Position numbers and translations under genes: made by a program | Notes under the pieces: generated by a model | The model's input: the letters and a program-made list of their open reading frames with translations, nothing else | Database searches by the model: none | Told to the model about the DNA's origin: nothing | Shown here: positions 42,780 through 51,114 of the stretch, in pieces | Layout: each line of letters starts with the position of its first letter | How positions within the stretch are numbered: the first letter of the stretch is position 1 | Source: Desulfovibrio sp. | GTDB taxonomy: Bacteria > Desulfobacterota > Desulfovibrionia > Desulfovibrionales > Desulfovibrionaceae | Assembly (NCBI GenBank): GCA_030145055.1 | Contig: JAQYWK010000003.1 | Span: forward strand, 62,001-126,000 | Length of the DNA: 64,000 bases | Reading direction: 5' to 3'

Positions 42780-45074
42780 TCACCTAACCTTAAACACCCG
42801 TGCCCCGTCAGAACTATCTTCCACGTTAAATCCAGCCTCTATCAGCTTATCGCGTAATGCGTCTGCTGTGGCGAAATCCTTCTTCCTTCGTGCAAGCTCT
42901 CTATCCTCTAAGATTATCTTAACTTCTTCTGGAAGCGTTGCGAACGGCACAGGCATATTGTCATGATCTAATATTCCTAAAATATCATCGACTTCAAGTA
43001 ACTGCTCTAGACATAATTGGGCCTCGGCACCGCATATTTTTGCTGACCCTAATAACGAATTTATGGCCTTGGAAAATCCGAATAGTATAGGCCAGAATCT
43101 GTGCAATTTCAGGTTATCATCAAGAGCCTGTGAAAGACCGCTTTTGAGCGTGAAAACTTCTTGGTCTATATCTTCTGAAATTTCACCGGAATCATTGGCT
43201 AACATGCTAAGTCCTGCGGCAAGATCCTGCAATTTCTGCTGATTCTTCACCCACATGGAAATGGCCTGCTCACTATATACTAATGGTTTCTTGTAAGATG
43301 ATGAAAGCATCCACATACGTACAGCCATTGGCTGCCCAGCCTGCTCAATTAACTCGTCTACACACGGCAGTACCGGCCCACCGGGTAGCACGGGCTGCGC
43401 GACCATCCATACTTGCGGAGAAACTCCCGCCCCTGCCCATATTGCTCGTAGATTCTCTAAATGCGGGAACCTGTGAATCTCTCCGGCTAAAAGCAAGCTC
43501 ACGCCCGGCAACCCTTCTAGGGCTGTTACGGCCTGCTGTAAGAACCAGCTCGGGCGCACATTTCCCCACTCGGTTTCGAGCACATCGCCTAGTTTGAGAT
43601 CTTGTAGAGTTGCGCGTTTAAGCAATGTGAAATCGCGTGGATTTTCTTTAACGTAATCATCCATATCAACGGTCTTGCCGAGGCTGACCATATCAATATC
43701 CATGTTTGTCATATGCCCGTATCCCTTGTCGCGGGAAACATCAAAATATACTGAACGCAGTTTTTCATAAGCTAAACCATGAGCCAGCATAGTGCGGCAA
43801 ATCTCGATGGTTCTATCCACACATGTAGAAGCCCTGCTAAAACGGATTGTATCGCGCACGCCTAAAATACCAGCGGCTTTTTCCATGGCTGTAGTAACTT
43901 CTTTGGCAAAGCTTTCACGACTAACGCCCCTATCTCGCGAAACAGCAAGGGTCTGATCTTCAAGATCGGCAAGCCCGACGAGAGCAAAAACCTTGCTTCC
44001 TTCACGCTCAAGATGACGCGCGAGCACATCGAGCATTACAATGCGGCGAAACGGCTCAGGATCAAATGGGTTGTCGAAGGACGGCCCCATGGTGAACATT
44101 CCTGTTTCCGCATCAGTGCCGGATAAGATTTTGTCTTCACCTGTAGATTGGTCAAAAATCTTCGGTCCTTTAAAGACCTGCGGACGGAAAAGAGGAGTCG
44201 AAAGATAACGCTCACCACCATCAGGGAAAATTGTTACAACCAGCCCATCTTCAAGTTCATCAGCAATGGCGGCAGCTCCAGACATCGCAGCACCTGAACT
44301 CATACCGACAAAAACGCCCTCTTCTTTCGCCAGCCTGCGACAACATTCAAAAGCATCAGCATCTTCAATACTAATGATGCGGTCCAACTTCTGCTTATCG
44401 TATATGCCTGGAGGATATGATTCCTGCATATTTTTAAGACCCTGAATTTTATGACCGGGCTTAGGCTCCACCGCTATGATCTGAATATCTTTATTCAACT
44501 CTTTAAGGCGCTGAGTCAGCCCCATGATTGTCCCGGTAGTTCCGAGACAAGCCACGACATGCGTCACCTTTCCTTCAGTCTGGTCCCAAATTTCCTGCGC
44601 GGTACCATTATAATGAGCGGCAATGGAGGCTGTGTTGTTGTACTGATCCGTCAAAAGATATTTTTCAGGTTCCTCACGGCAAAAACGATACGCCTGTTCA
44701 ATCGCTCCATCAGTTGCAAGATGCCCCGGTGTCAGCAAAATATCCGCCCCATAAGCACGCATAATCATCTTACGCTCTTCGGACGCAGTCTCCGGCATAA
44801 TCAACATCAACTTATAACCTCTGACAGCACAAGCCATAGCCAACCCTATTCCGGTATTACCGGATGTCGCCTCAATAATTATTTTATCAGGCGTAAGCTC
44901 GCCGGACTCCTCAGCCCGTTTAATCATGGCCCGTGCGACCCTATCTTTAATGGAACCGCCCGGATTCATTGCTTCAAGTTTAGCCAGAATCTTGACTTTT
45001 TTACTTGGATTCAAATGACGCATCTCAACAAGAGGAGTTCCGCCAACTAGTTCTAGTATATCTTTTGCAAACAT
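42780..45074 (-). CDS. Cysteine synthase fused to a degenerate cysteinyl-tRNA synthetase
   Basis: A 764-aa fusion. Residues 1-310 are an O-acetylserine sulfhydrylase with PLP lysine in NPGGSIKDR (Lys43), EATSGNTGIG and the GTTGT phosphate loop. Residues about 325-764 follow cysteinyl-tRNA synthetase (LDVLARHLEREGSKVFAL, LAHGLAYE, YFDVSRDKGYG, FPHLENLRAIWA). The HIGH motif, the KMSKS loop and at least two zinc-site cysteines are missing, so aminoacylation is very unlikely. The track starts at a TTG; ATG 45074 has AAAGGA 9 nt upstream. A cysteine- or tRNA-sensing role for the dead domain is possible. Confidence 0.93.
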   Translation of the reverse strand: MFAKDILELVGGTPLVEMRHLNPSKKVKILAKLEAMNPGGSIKDRVARAMIKRAEESGELTPDKIIIEATSGNTGIGLAMACAVRGYKLMLIMPETASEERKMIMRAYGADILLTPGHLATDGAIEQAYRFCREEPEKYLLTDQYNNTASIAAHYNGTAQEIWDQTEGKVTHVVACLGTTGTIMGLTQRLKELNKDIQIIAVEPKPGHKIQGLKNMQESYPPGIYDKQKLDRIISIEDADAFECCRRLAKEEGVFVGMSSGAAMSGAAAIADELEDGLVVTIFPDGGERYLSTPLFRPQVFKGPKIFDQSTGEDKILSGTDAETGMFTMGPSFDNPFDPEPFRRIVMLDVLARHLEREGSKVFALVGLADLEDQTLAVSRDRGVSRESFAKEVTTAMEKAAGILGVRDTIRFSRASTCVDRTIEICRTMLAHGLAYEKLRSVYFDVSRDKGYGHMTNMDIDMVSLGKTVDMDDYVKENPRDFTLLKRATLQDLKLGDVLETEWGNVRPSWFLQQAVTALEGLPGVSLLLAGEIHRFPHLENLRAIWAGAGVSPQVWMVAQPVLPGGPVLPCVDELIEQAGQPMAVRMWMLSSSYKKPLVYSEQAISMWVKNQQKLQDLAAGLSMLANDSGEISEDIDQEVFTLKSGLSQALDDNLKLHRFWPILFGFSKAINSLLGSAKICGAEAQLCLEQLLEVDDILGILDHDNMPVPFATLPEEVKIILEDRELARRKKDFATADALRDKLIEAGFNVEDSSDGARVFKVR

Positions 45075-45149
45075 TTTATCCAATCCTTTCAGGTATATAA
45101 TTAAATTTAACTAAATAATGTTTTGAAAAACTTTATATGCTGTTTCTTC

Positions 45150-45165
45150 TGGCAGCATTTTTGCA
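45150..45165 (+). promoter_or_regulatory. Sigma-54 promoter before the DUF115 gene
   Basis: TGGCAGCATTTTTGCA matches the sigma-54 consensus TGGCAC-N5-TTGCA at the right spacing, 105 nt before the start codon. It fits flagellar-regulon control of a motility accessory gene. Confidence 0.65.
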
Positions 45166-45269
45166 CATAACAAGCAGGACACCGTCAGACTAAATAGAAA
45201 CAAAACTCTGACGTCCAACCAATATAGATAACAGAAAATTATTTCAACCGACTGCAAAGGACGGAATCA

Positions 45270-47033
45270 ATGTCAGCTTACCCATTCCTGAAAGAAAACA
45301 TCGAAGCGCTGGAAACATACAACCCGCCTCTTTACGCTTGGCTGAGCAGTCAGGATATTGACGAAGAAAAACTAACCCAGTGTTTATTTAAAAACAGATG
45401 GGAAATCCTCGACTGGAAAATGGAAAATGGAAACGGCATGTTCGAAGCAATGATGCCGAACTTCATATACAATGAATGGAAAGTTCCCGATAGAGCTGAA
45501 ACAAGCGCAACTTTCATTATTGGTTGCAATGTCGGTTATGGACTAAACCATGTTCTGATGAACACACCTGACTCACATAAAGTTATCGTTTCAGAACCAA
45601 ATCCGGTAATGCTGCTCGCCTGCCTAGGCCAGACAGACTATCGCCCATTCATGAAAAGCGGTAAACTCCATTTTTGCCCTGTCGATGAAGGCAATTTGAT
45701 GAATATCATTAAAGACCTCGACCTTCAATTCGTATACGGCAAGATTTATTTACGCCTTGATATGCCAAGCCAGCAGCTCGGACCTGAGTATGCTGCATGG
45801 TCCACAACTGTCAGAAATAAGATGGAATCTTTCACTGTTGAAATGACCACCCTACGGTTGAAGCAGGATGTAATGGTCGGCAATGAATTGGAAAACTATT
45901 CACGCTCAGTATCAGACGGAACCATTTCCACCCTTAAGAATGCGGGAGCAGGACTAGGTGCTGTCATCCTTGGTGCGGGTCCATCCCTCGCTGAATTCGG
46001 GCCGCAACTCGCTGCAAATCCGGGCAACGCAATATATGTAACAGCTCTGCAAACTCTGCCTGCTGTTCAAAAAACAGGCCTTAAGCCTAACTTTTGTATC
46101 GGCCTCGATTACAATGATTCTATGCTCCGGGTATATGAACAGTTAGACAAAGAATGGGCTAAAGATATCCCGCTGATTTATTCAACAAAACTTGATCACA
46201 AAGTGCTTGAAGCATACCCCGGCCCCACCATCCCTATGTGGACACTTGGAGGTCTTGGAACATTTGCATTGAATCAGCATGAATACATATTCGATGCAGG
46301 TAGTAATGTCAGCAACACTTTGAACAGATTCCTTGACTGGTGCGGGTTCAACCACATCCTTCTGGTGGGTCAGGATTTCGCATGGAAAGGTAAAGTTTCA
46401 CATGCTTTAGGCCATCAGAATGCAGGAGCTACTTTCCCTGAAAGTGCACTCGTTCGTCTCAAGAATGCAGATGGTGAAGATTTGACGTCCTCAATTCAGT
46501 ACATGACATCCAAGCGCGAAATGGAAGATGACCTGAAACAAATTAAGGCTCCCGTCTATAACCTATACGGTGGCGGAGCGTTAATAAACGGTACTCGAAA
46601 TGTAGACATGCAAAAAGTTAACATGAAAGGGATTCTGGCATCAGCACCCGGCAGCATGGACTATTTTTTGACAGCACTGAACATGGCCCGCACTCCGAAA
46701 CCCGCGCCCCAATTTGATTCAAGGTGTCAAAAGTGGAACGTATCAATTAGAAATGCGACAAAAAAACTAGATAAACTTTTCCGCAAACTCTCAAAGAATC
46801 AGGCTGAAATCCATAAAACATTTCATGATGTTTATTTCTTCCTGCGGCAGGACCCGCTCTACCTTCCTTATCTCTACAATGAGATTCTGGACATGGCAGG
46901 CCTTGCAAGAGCAAAGACACACTACGAACAAAAAGATCTGCCTCATTTTAAAAAGATTGCTAAAAAGACAATCAAAAAGGTTAGATACATGGACCGCTGT
47001 CTAAATTTAGAAAATAAAAAAATCGCCGCCTGA
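45270..47033 (+). CDS. DUF115/Maf motility accessory factor (putative glycosyltransferase)
   Basis: A 587-aa protein of the Maf/MptE-like class. The core (residues about 230-420) has the Rossmann-like motif AVILGAGPSLAEFG, then FCIGLDYND and LLVGQDFAWKGKVSHA. Maf proteins are linked to flagellin glycosylation with nonulosonic acids and to motility. The ribosome site AAGGACGGAA precedes the ATG by about 5 nt. A sigma-54 promoter upstream agrees with flagellar control. The C-terminus is a basic helical tail. A terminator follows at 47089. Confidence 0.85.
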   Translation: MSAYPFLKENIEALETYNPPLYAWLSSQDIDEEKLTQCLFKNRWEILDWKMENGNGMFEAMMPNFIYNEWKVPDRAETSATFIIGCNVGYGLNHVLMNTPDSHKVIVSEPNPVMLLACLGQTDYRPFMKSGKLHFCPVDEGNLMNIIKDLDLQFVYGKIYLRLDMPSQQLGPEYAAWSTTVRNKMESFTVEMTTLRLKQDVMVGNELENYSRSVSDGTISTLKNAGAGLGAVILGAGPSLAEFGPQLAANPGNAIYVTALQTLPAVQKTGLKPNFCIGLDYNDSMLRVYEQLDKEWAKDIPLIYSTKLDHKVLEAYPGPTIPMWTLGGLGTFALNQHEYIFDAGSNVSNTLNRFLDWCGFNHILLVGQDFAWKGKVSHALGHQNAGATFPESALVRLKNADGEDLTSSIQYMTSKREMEDDLKQIKAPVYNLYGGGALINGTRNVDMQKVNMKGILASAPGSMDYFLTALNMARTPKPAPQFDSRCQKWNVSIRNATKKLDKLFRKLSKNQAEIHKTFHDVYFFLRQDPLYLPYLYNEILDMAGLARAKTHYEQKDLPHFKKIAKKTIKKVRYMDRCLNLENKKIAA

Positions 47034-47088
47034 AAGTCAGACGGCAATAAATAAGCTCCATACTTCCTAGATCCATCATAATGAAAAG

Positions 47089-47123
47089 ACCTCTGACACA
47101 CCTGCCCGTGTTAGAGGTTTTTT
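47089..47123 (+). terminator. Rho-independent terminator after the DUF115 gene
   Basis: ACCTCTGACAC pairs with GTGTTAGAGGT (one G-U) around ACCTGCCC, followed by TTTTT. Confidence 0.85.
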
Positions 47124-47161
47124 CACTTGAATAGCCAGCCATGCCCGTGTAAACCCTGCAC

Positions 47162-47425
47162 ATGAGCGAAACAAAACACGACGAACCATATTTTATGAAA
47201 GACGGGACTCTAGTTATTCCATTCTCCTGCCCTGACCACAGCTATAAGTACTGGAAAAAAGAAGGTAAACAGCTTTCAGAAATCCTTACAGACATGAATG
47301 TGGACAAAGAAACATGGCAAAGATTTACCTCGGATAAATTCCCCGAAGACGCTGTAATTGAAGCTGCCAGTGCCGCCGCAATTGAAGCTGAATCAGACGT
47401 TGAACCAGAAGTTGAGAAGGTCTAG
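47162..47425 (+). CDS. Small acidic hypothetical protein
   Basis: An 87-aa soluble protein, predicted without signal or membrane segment. The N-terminal half looks globular (GTLVIPFSCPDHSYKYW) and the C-terminus is an Ala/Glu-rich acidic tail (AASAAAIEAESDVEPEVEKV). It begins 38 nt after the terminator of the DUF115 gene and ends 9 nt before the PAP2 gene, so it is probably first in a three-gene unit with the PAP2 and glycosyltransferase genes. No family recognised. The ribosome site is weak. Confidence 0.65.
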   Translation: MSETKHDEPYFMKDGTLVIPFSCPDHSYKYWKKEGKQLSEILTDMNVDKETWQRFTSDKFPEDAVIEAASAAAIEAESDVEPEVEKV

Positions 47426-47434
47426 GTTTATAGT

Positions 47435-48055
47435 GTGATAAGATTCATTCATAAATATGCCAGCATATGCCATTTTATACTGGCATCACTACCACTCTTG
47501 ATCGGCCTTGCACTATTGCTCGGCATCTTCGGAAGTGAGACCGCAGTGACGGAATGGTGCAGAGCTCATGCTCTCGCGAACCCAAATTATAAATCCATCG
47601 CAAAAATAATCACAGATTGGGGCAACGCGGTATTCTATCCTGTCTACTTGTGGTTTTTAATTACAGGTATACGGCAGAGAAAAAAATCAAGGCTCAGGTT
47701 TGCGCTTGTATTTTTAGCGGTGCAACTTGTTGTCAGCCTGATTACCGTAAGATTTTTAAAAATCGCGATAGGACGACCACGCCCCGGCGAAGGGCTGCTA
47801 TTTGAGCCTTACTCGACTCGCGGGGCGTTCAACTCACTCCCGTCCGGTCATACTTGCGAAGTTTACGGGGCATCACTGCCTCTTATTCTAAGATACAGAA
47901 CTCTGCTGCTAACCTTGCTGTTAGGTTCCTTTGCAGCAGCTGTGGCTCTTAGCCGCGTATATCTCACATGGCATCACCCGAGCGATGTTTTCTTCGGCTG
48001 GATGCTAGGCTCGGTTGCGGGCTTTGCTACTCACCTTTTTTCAAAAGAGAATTAA
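47435..48055 (+). CDS. PAP2-family membrane phosphatase
   Basis: A 206-aa integral membrane phosphatase with five to six helices and the three phosphatase signatures: KIAIGRPRP, PSGHT and SRVYLTWHHPSD. Such enzymes remove phosphate from undecaprenyl-PP, lipid A or phosphatidylglycerol phosphate. Beside a GT39-type lipid-linked-sugar transferase, recycling of a polyprenyl phosphate or lipid A change is the best guess. The start codon is GTG 47435. It ends 1 nt before the next gene's start, so both are coupled. Confidence 0.9.
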   Translation: MIRFIHKYASICHFILASLPLLIGLALLLGIFGSETAVTEWCRAHALANPNYKSIAKIITDWGNAVFYPVYLWFLITGIRQRKKSRLRFALVFLAVQLVVSLITVRFLKIAIGRPRPGEGLLFEPYSTRGAFNSLPSGHTCEVYGASLPLILRYRTLLLTLLLGSFAAAVALSRVYLTWHHPSDVFFGWMLGSVAGFATHLFSKEN

Positions 48056-48056
48056 A

Positions 48057-49691
48057 ATGAATAATAAATCATCCCTCATATGGGATTTCATGGAAAAGAA
48101 TCCATGGATCAGCGTGCTGATGCTTCTTGCTTTGCAATCTATGTTCACCATGGACTATCGCTCACTCTGGTTTTCAGACGAGGTCCGCTACGCAGAAGTG
48201 TACCATCAGATGAAAGATGCCAGTCACTGGCTGGTTATGTATCTTAATGGAGTCGCATACCCTGACAAGCCTCCCGTATATTTTTGGTTCCTGTCCCTAA
48301 TAGACACCATTACTCCGGCAGACGGCATAAGTGTGTTCTTCCTAGGCTCAGCAATCTCGGCGGGAATATTTTTAGCATCAACTGTAGCTTTAGCTAAGAC
48401 TCTCGGCTGCGGACGCAAAACTACCCTAGCGACAGGGCTGGTACTGATTACAAATATTTTCTTCATAGGCATTGCGCACTATTCGCGCATGGATCTGCTT
48501 TTTGCTAGTTTCATAATCTGGACAAACATTTGCCTATTCAAGGCATTCCATTCAAACAATGCACCGCGCTGGATTCTTTCCGCCTTCGCACTTATGGGCA
48601 TAGCCACACTCACAAAAGGGCCGCTCGGCATAGTATTCCCGCTACTTACGGCGGTCTGCTACCTGTTCTGGAAACAGAACCTGGGCTTACTACGCAGTAA
48701 AGCTGTACTGAAAGGTACTGGAATCCTTGCCGCAATATTGCTCGCATGGGTGGTTGGCGCAATAATGGTAGATGGAACTGAATTCATTCATAACATTTTC
48801 TACAAACAGATATACCAAAGGGCTGTAAGCTCCTTCCATCACGAAGAACCGTTTCAGTATTACCTAGTAGCCTTCCCATTAGCGTGGCTGCCGTGGACAA
48901 TGGCAATTTTCGCTGTTCCACTAAAAAAAATGTTTAATATGGAATACTGGAAAAGTCTTACCGCTCATAGAAAAAGCAGTGAAAACGATGGTAGAGATTG
49001 GGCATGGATTATGTTCATCAGCGGCTTTGTAATGCTGACCTGCCTTAGCATCAAAGTGCTTATCTACATCCTTCCACTATTTGCACCTCTTGCTATTCTA
49101 ACAGCCAGAGGTCTTATGGGAGAAGGTGGTGCGGTTCCCGCTATTAATTCTAAAAAACTCTGGATCGCTATAGCATGCGTTTACCTGCTTCTTGCCGTAG
49201 CCACTCCATTTGCTGAAATACTGTTCCCGTTTGATTTTGCACTGCAAGGCCTTTCATTCACCGTTCTGATTTTAGGATTAGGCGGACTAGCCCTGCTAGC
49301 GACTAGAAACTCAGGCAAAAAAGTGGGTCTACTTATCATGGCAGCAACCATGACCCTATGGATTCAGCCTTTAGCACTAAAAACACTGCCTTCACTTGAT
49401 CCCCTCATGAGCCCGCGCATGACAGGCGAAATAATGAAGAAATATGTAGAACAAGGTAGCTATCCGCTTGCACACAAAATATACTCCGGCATTTTCTCTT
49501 ACTATGCAGGAACGAACATTCACGAAACAAGCGATTTCGCAGAGATTGAAAGGATTCTTGAAGAACAGGATAAAGTTATCCTCGTCATGCAGAGAAAATA
49601 CTATGACCGCTGGGAAAATCGCCCTGACAACGTCGAAATAATCAATGAACAATTCATTTCTGATCGTCCCTATGTTCTTCTCCGCAAATAA
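48057..49691 (+). CDS. Glycosyltransferase family 39 (ArnT/PMT-like) membrane protein
   Basis: A 544-aa protein with about eleven membrane helices and the first periplasmic loop of PMT/ArnT enzymes (SLWFSDEVRYAEVYHQM, YPDKPPVYFW). It would move a sugar from a polyprenyl-phosphate donor to lipid A, another glycan or a protein on the periplasmic side. The start ATG 48057 (MNNKSSL) is used because it directly follows the PAP2 stop with GAGA upstream; the track start lies inside PAP2. A terminator follows. Confidence 0.88.
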   Translation: MNNKSSLIWDFMEKNPWISVLMLLALQSMFTMDYRSLWFSDEVRYAEVYHQMKDASHWLVMYLNGVAYPDKPPVYFWFLSLIDTITPADGISVFFLGSAISAGIFLASTVALAKTLGCGRKTTLATGLVLITNIFFIGIAHYSRMDLLFASFIIWTNICLFKAFHSNNAPRWILSAFALMGIATLTKGPLGIVFPLLTAVCYLFWKQNLGLLRSKAVLKGTGILAAILLAWVVGAIMVDGTEFIHNIFYKQIYQRAVSSFHHEEPFQYYLVAFPLAWLPWTMAIFAVPLKKMFNMEYWKSLTAHRKSSENDGRDWAWIMFISGFVMLTCLSIKVLIYILPLFAPLAILTARGLMGEGGAVPAINSKKLWIAIACVYLLLAVATPFAEILFPFDFALQGLSFTVLILGLGGLALLATRNSGKKVGLLIMAATMTLWIQPLALKTLPSLDPLMSPRMTGEIMKKYVEQGSYPLAHKIYSGIFSYYAGTNIHETSDFAEIERILEEQDKVILVMQRKYYDRWENRPDNVEIINEQFISDRPYVLLRK

Positions 49692-49712
49692 CTAGTACTA
49701 CCCAAATCATAT

Positions 49713-49755
49713 AAAAAGGGGTCGCTCAGATTTAATTCTGAGCAACCCCTTTTTT
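49713..49755 (+). terminator. Rho-independent terminator after the GT39 gene
   Basis: AAAAAGGGGTCGCTCAGA pairs with TCTGAGCAACCCCTTTTTT (one mismatch), giving a long stem with a T tail. Confidence 0.92.
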
Positions 49756-49896
49756 ACGAAAATAGAATCAAAGCAAAAATTTAGTAGAATTATCTTTCTT
49801 TTTTGAGTTTTCAATTACATAACTGCATGCTATATTTAAGATCAATATAAACGTACTCCATTTGTTCATAACCCCAAATTATTTAAAGGGGAAAAT

Positions 49897-51114
49897 ATGC
49901 CGCTATCCAAGAAAAACATCCTCATTGTAAACGAAGATAAATCACAACTTGAAGCTTTGATAACAATGCTTCACCCAATGCGAGATAAGTGGACAATACA
50001 TTCCGCCGATTCTTCTAATGAAGCATTGGAACAGCTTGAGATTCAACCCGTCGATATAGTGATCGTTGATTTTAATATCAATGAATCACCTAACGGGACT
50101 CTTCTATCAGAAATAAAAAAAAGCCAGCCCGGAGCTATCCGCTTCATTTATTCAGATCGTAATGATGCAGAAAATTCCATGGAATATGTAATGTTGGCGC
50201 ATCAGTTTATACATAAGCCATGCTCCTCAGATGGATTAATCAACGCCATAAAACGAAGTCTCACTTTAAAAAATATTTTTCTTAACGAAAATGTTGCAAA
50301 AGCCATAACATCAATTGATGAACTTCCAAGCATGCCGGATCTATATATCAAGCTGGAAAAGGAACTAAGAAGTGAGGAAGCTTCAATACACAAGATAGGC
50401 AAGCTTATCAGCGAAGATTTAGGTATGACAGCAGGAATACTCAAGCTGGTGAACTCTTCCTTTTTCGGCCTTTATGCCACCATATCAAGCCCTGAAAAAG
50501 CTGTAGCATTACTTGGAACAGATACAATCAAAGGGTTGGTTCTCGGAATGCATCTATTTGAATCCAACAAAAATCGCGGCATAGATTTTTCAATTGACGA
50601 ACTTGGAGAGCATTGCCAGTACACAGGACTGATGGCACGGATGATTGCTAAGGCTGAAGGAGGAGACAATGATGCCGCTGAGAACGCTTTCCTTTCTGGA
50701 TTTCTCCATGACATAGGGAAGCTCATTCTCGCCACATCTTTTCCACTTGAATACGCGGAAATCCTTAACAATGTTCGCAGTGAAAACATGCCCATTAAGG
50801 ACGTCGAAAAAGACATTTTCGGTTTTACCCATGCCGAGGTAGGAGCATACCTGCTCGCTTTATGGGGATTTGATGAGTCTGTAGTCGAAGCGGTCTACTG
50901 CCATCATGACCTGCCGCAATCAACCACAAGCGGTTTAACGCCAGCAGTGATCGTCCATGTGGCAAACACCTTCGAACACGAACTACACCTCCGCAATGAA
51001 GAATATGCCCCCCATGTTCTCAATGCGGACTGGCTGGAACAAAACGGATTTGCAGACAAACTTCTTCATTGGCTTGAAATCTGCGGAGAACAAGTTGAAC
51101 AACAAGAAGCCTAG
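49897..51114 (+). CDS. Response regulator with HDOD output domain
   Basis: A 405-aa two-domain protein: a receiver (residues 5-125; phosphorylation site Asp58 in IVIVDFNINES; Lys in IHKPCSS) followed by an HDOD domain (about 135-350; LVNSSFFGL, FLSGFLHDIGKLILA, YCHHDLP). The HD residues HDIGK are present; HDOD domains are usually non-catalytic signalling modules. AGGGG lies 5 nt before the ATG. Its stop overlaps the convergent nadE stop region by 4 nt, leaving no terminator between them. Confidence 0.9.
   Translation: MPLSKKNILIVNEDKSQLEALITMLHPMRDKWTIHSADSSNEALEQLEIQPVDIVIVDFNINESPNGTLLSEIKKSQPGAIRFIYSDRNDAENSMEYVMLAHQFIHKPCSSDGLINAIKRSLTLKNIFLNENVAKAITSIDELPSMPDLYIKLEKELRSEEASIHKIGKLISEDLGMTAGILKLVNSSFFGLYATISSPEKAVALLGTDTIKGLVLGMHLFESNKNRGIDFSIDELGEHCQYTGLMARMIAKAEGGDNDAAENAFLSGFLHDIGKLILATSFPLEYAEILNNVRSENMPIKDVEKDIFGFTHAEVGAYLLALWGFDESVVEAVYCHHDLPQSTTSGLTPAVIVHVANTFEHELHLRNEEYAPHVLNADWLEQNGFADKLLHWLEICGEQVEQQEA

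Noticed and set aside
44451-45050. 199-aa plus-strand ORF
   Set aside because: It is antisense to the well-supported cysteine synthase domain.
47022-47043. GCCGCCTGA-TCAGACGGC hairpin with T-run on the minus strand as a terminator
   Set aside because: It overlaps the 3-prime end of the DUF115 coding sequence, and no minus-strand gene ends there; the plus-strand terminator at 47089 explains the gene end.
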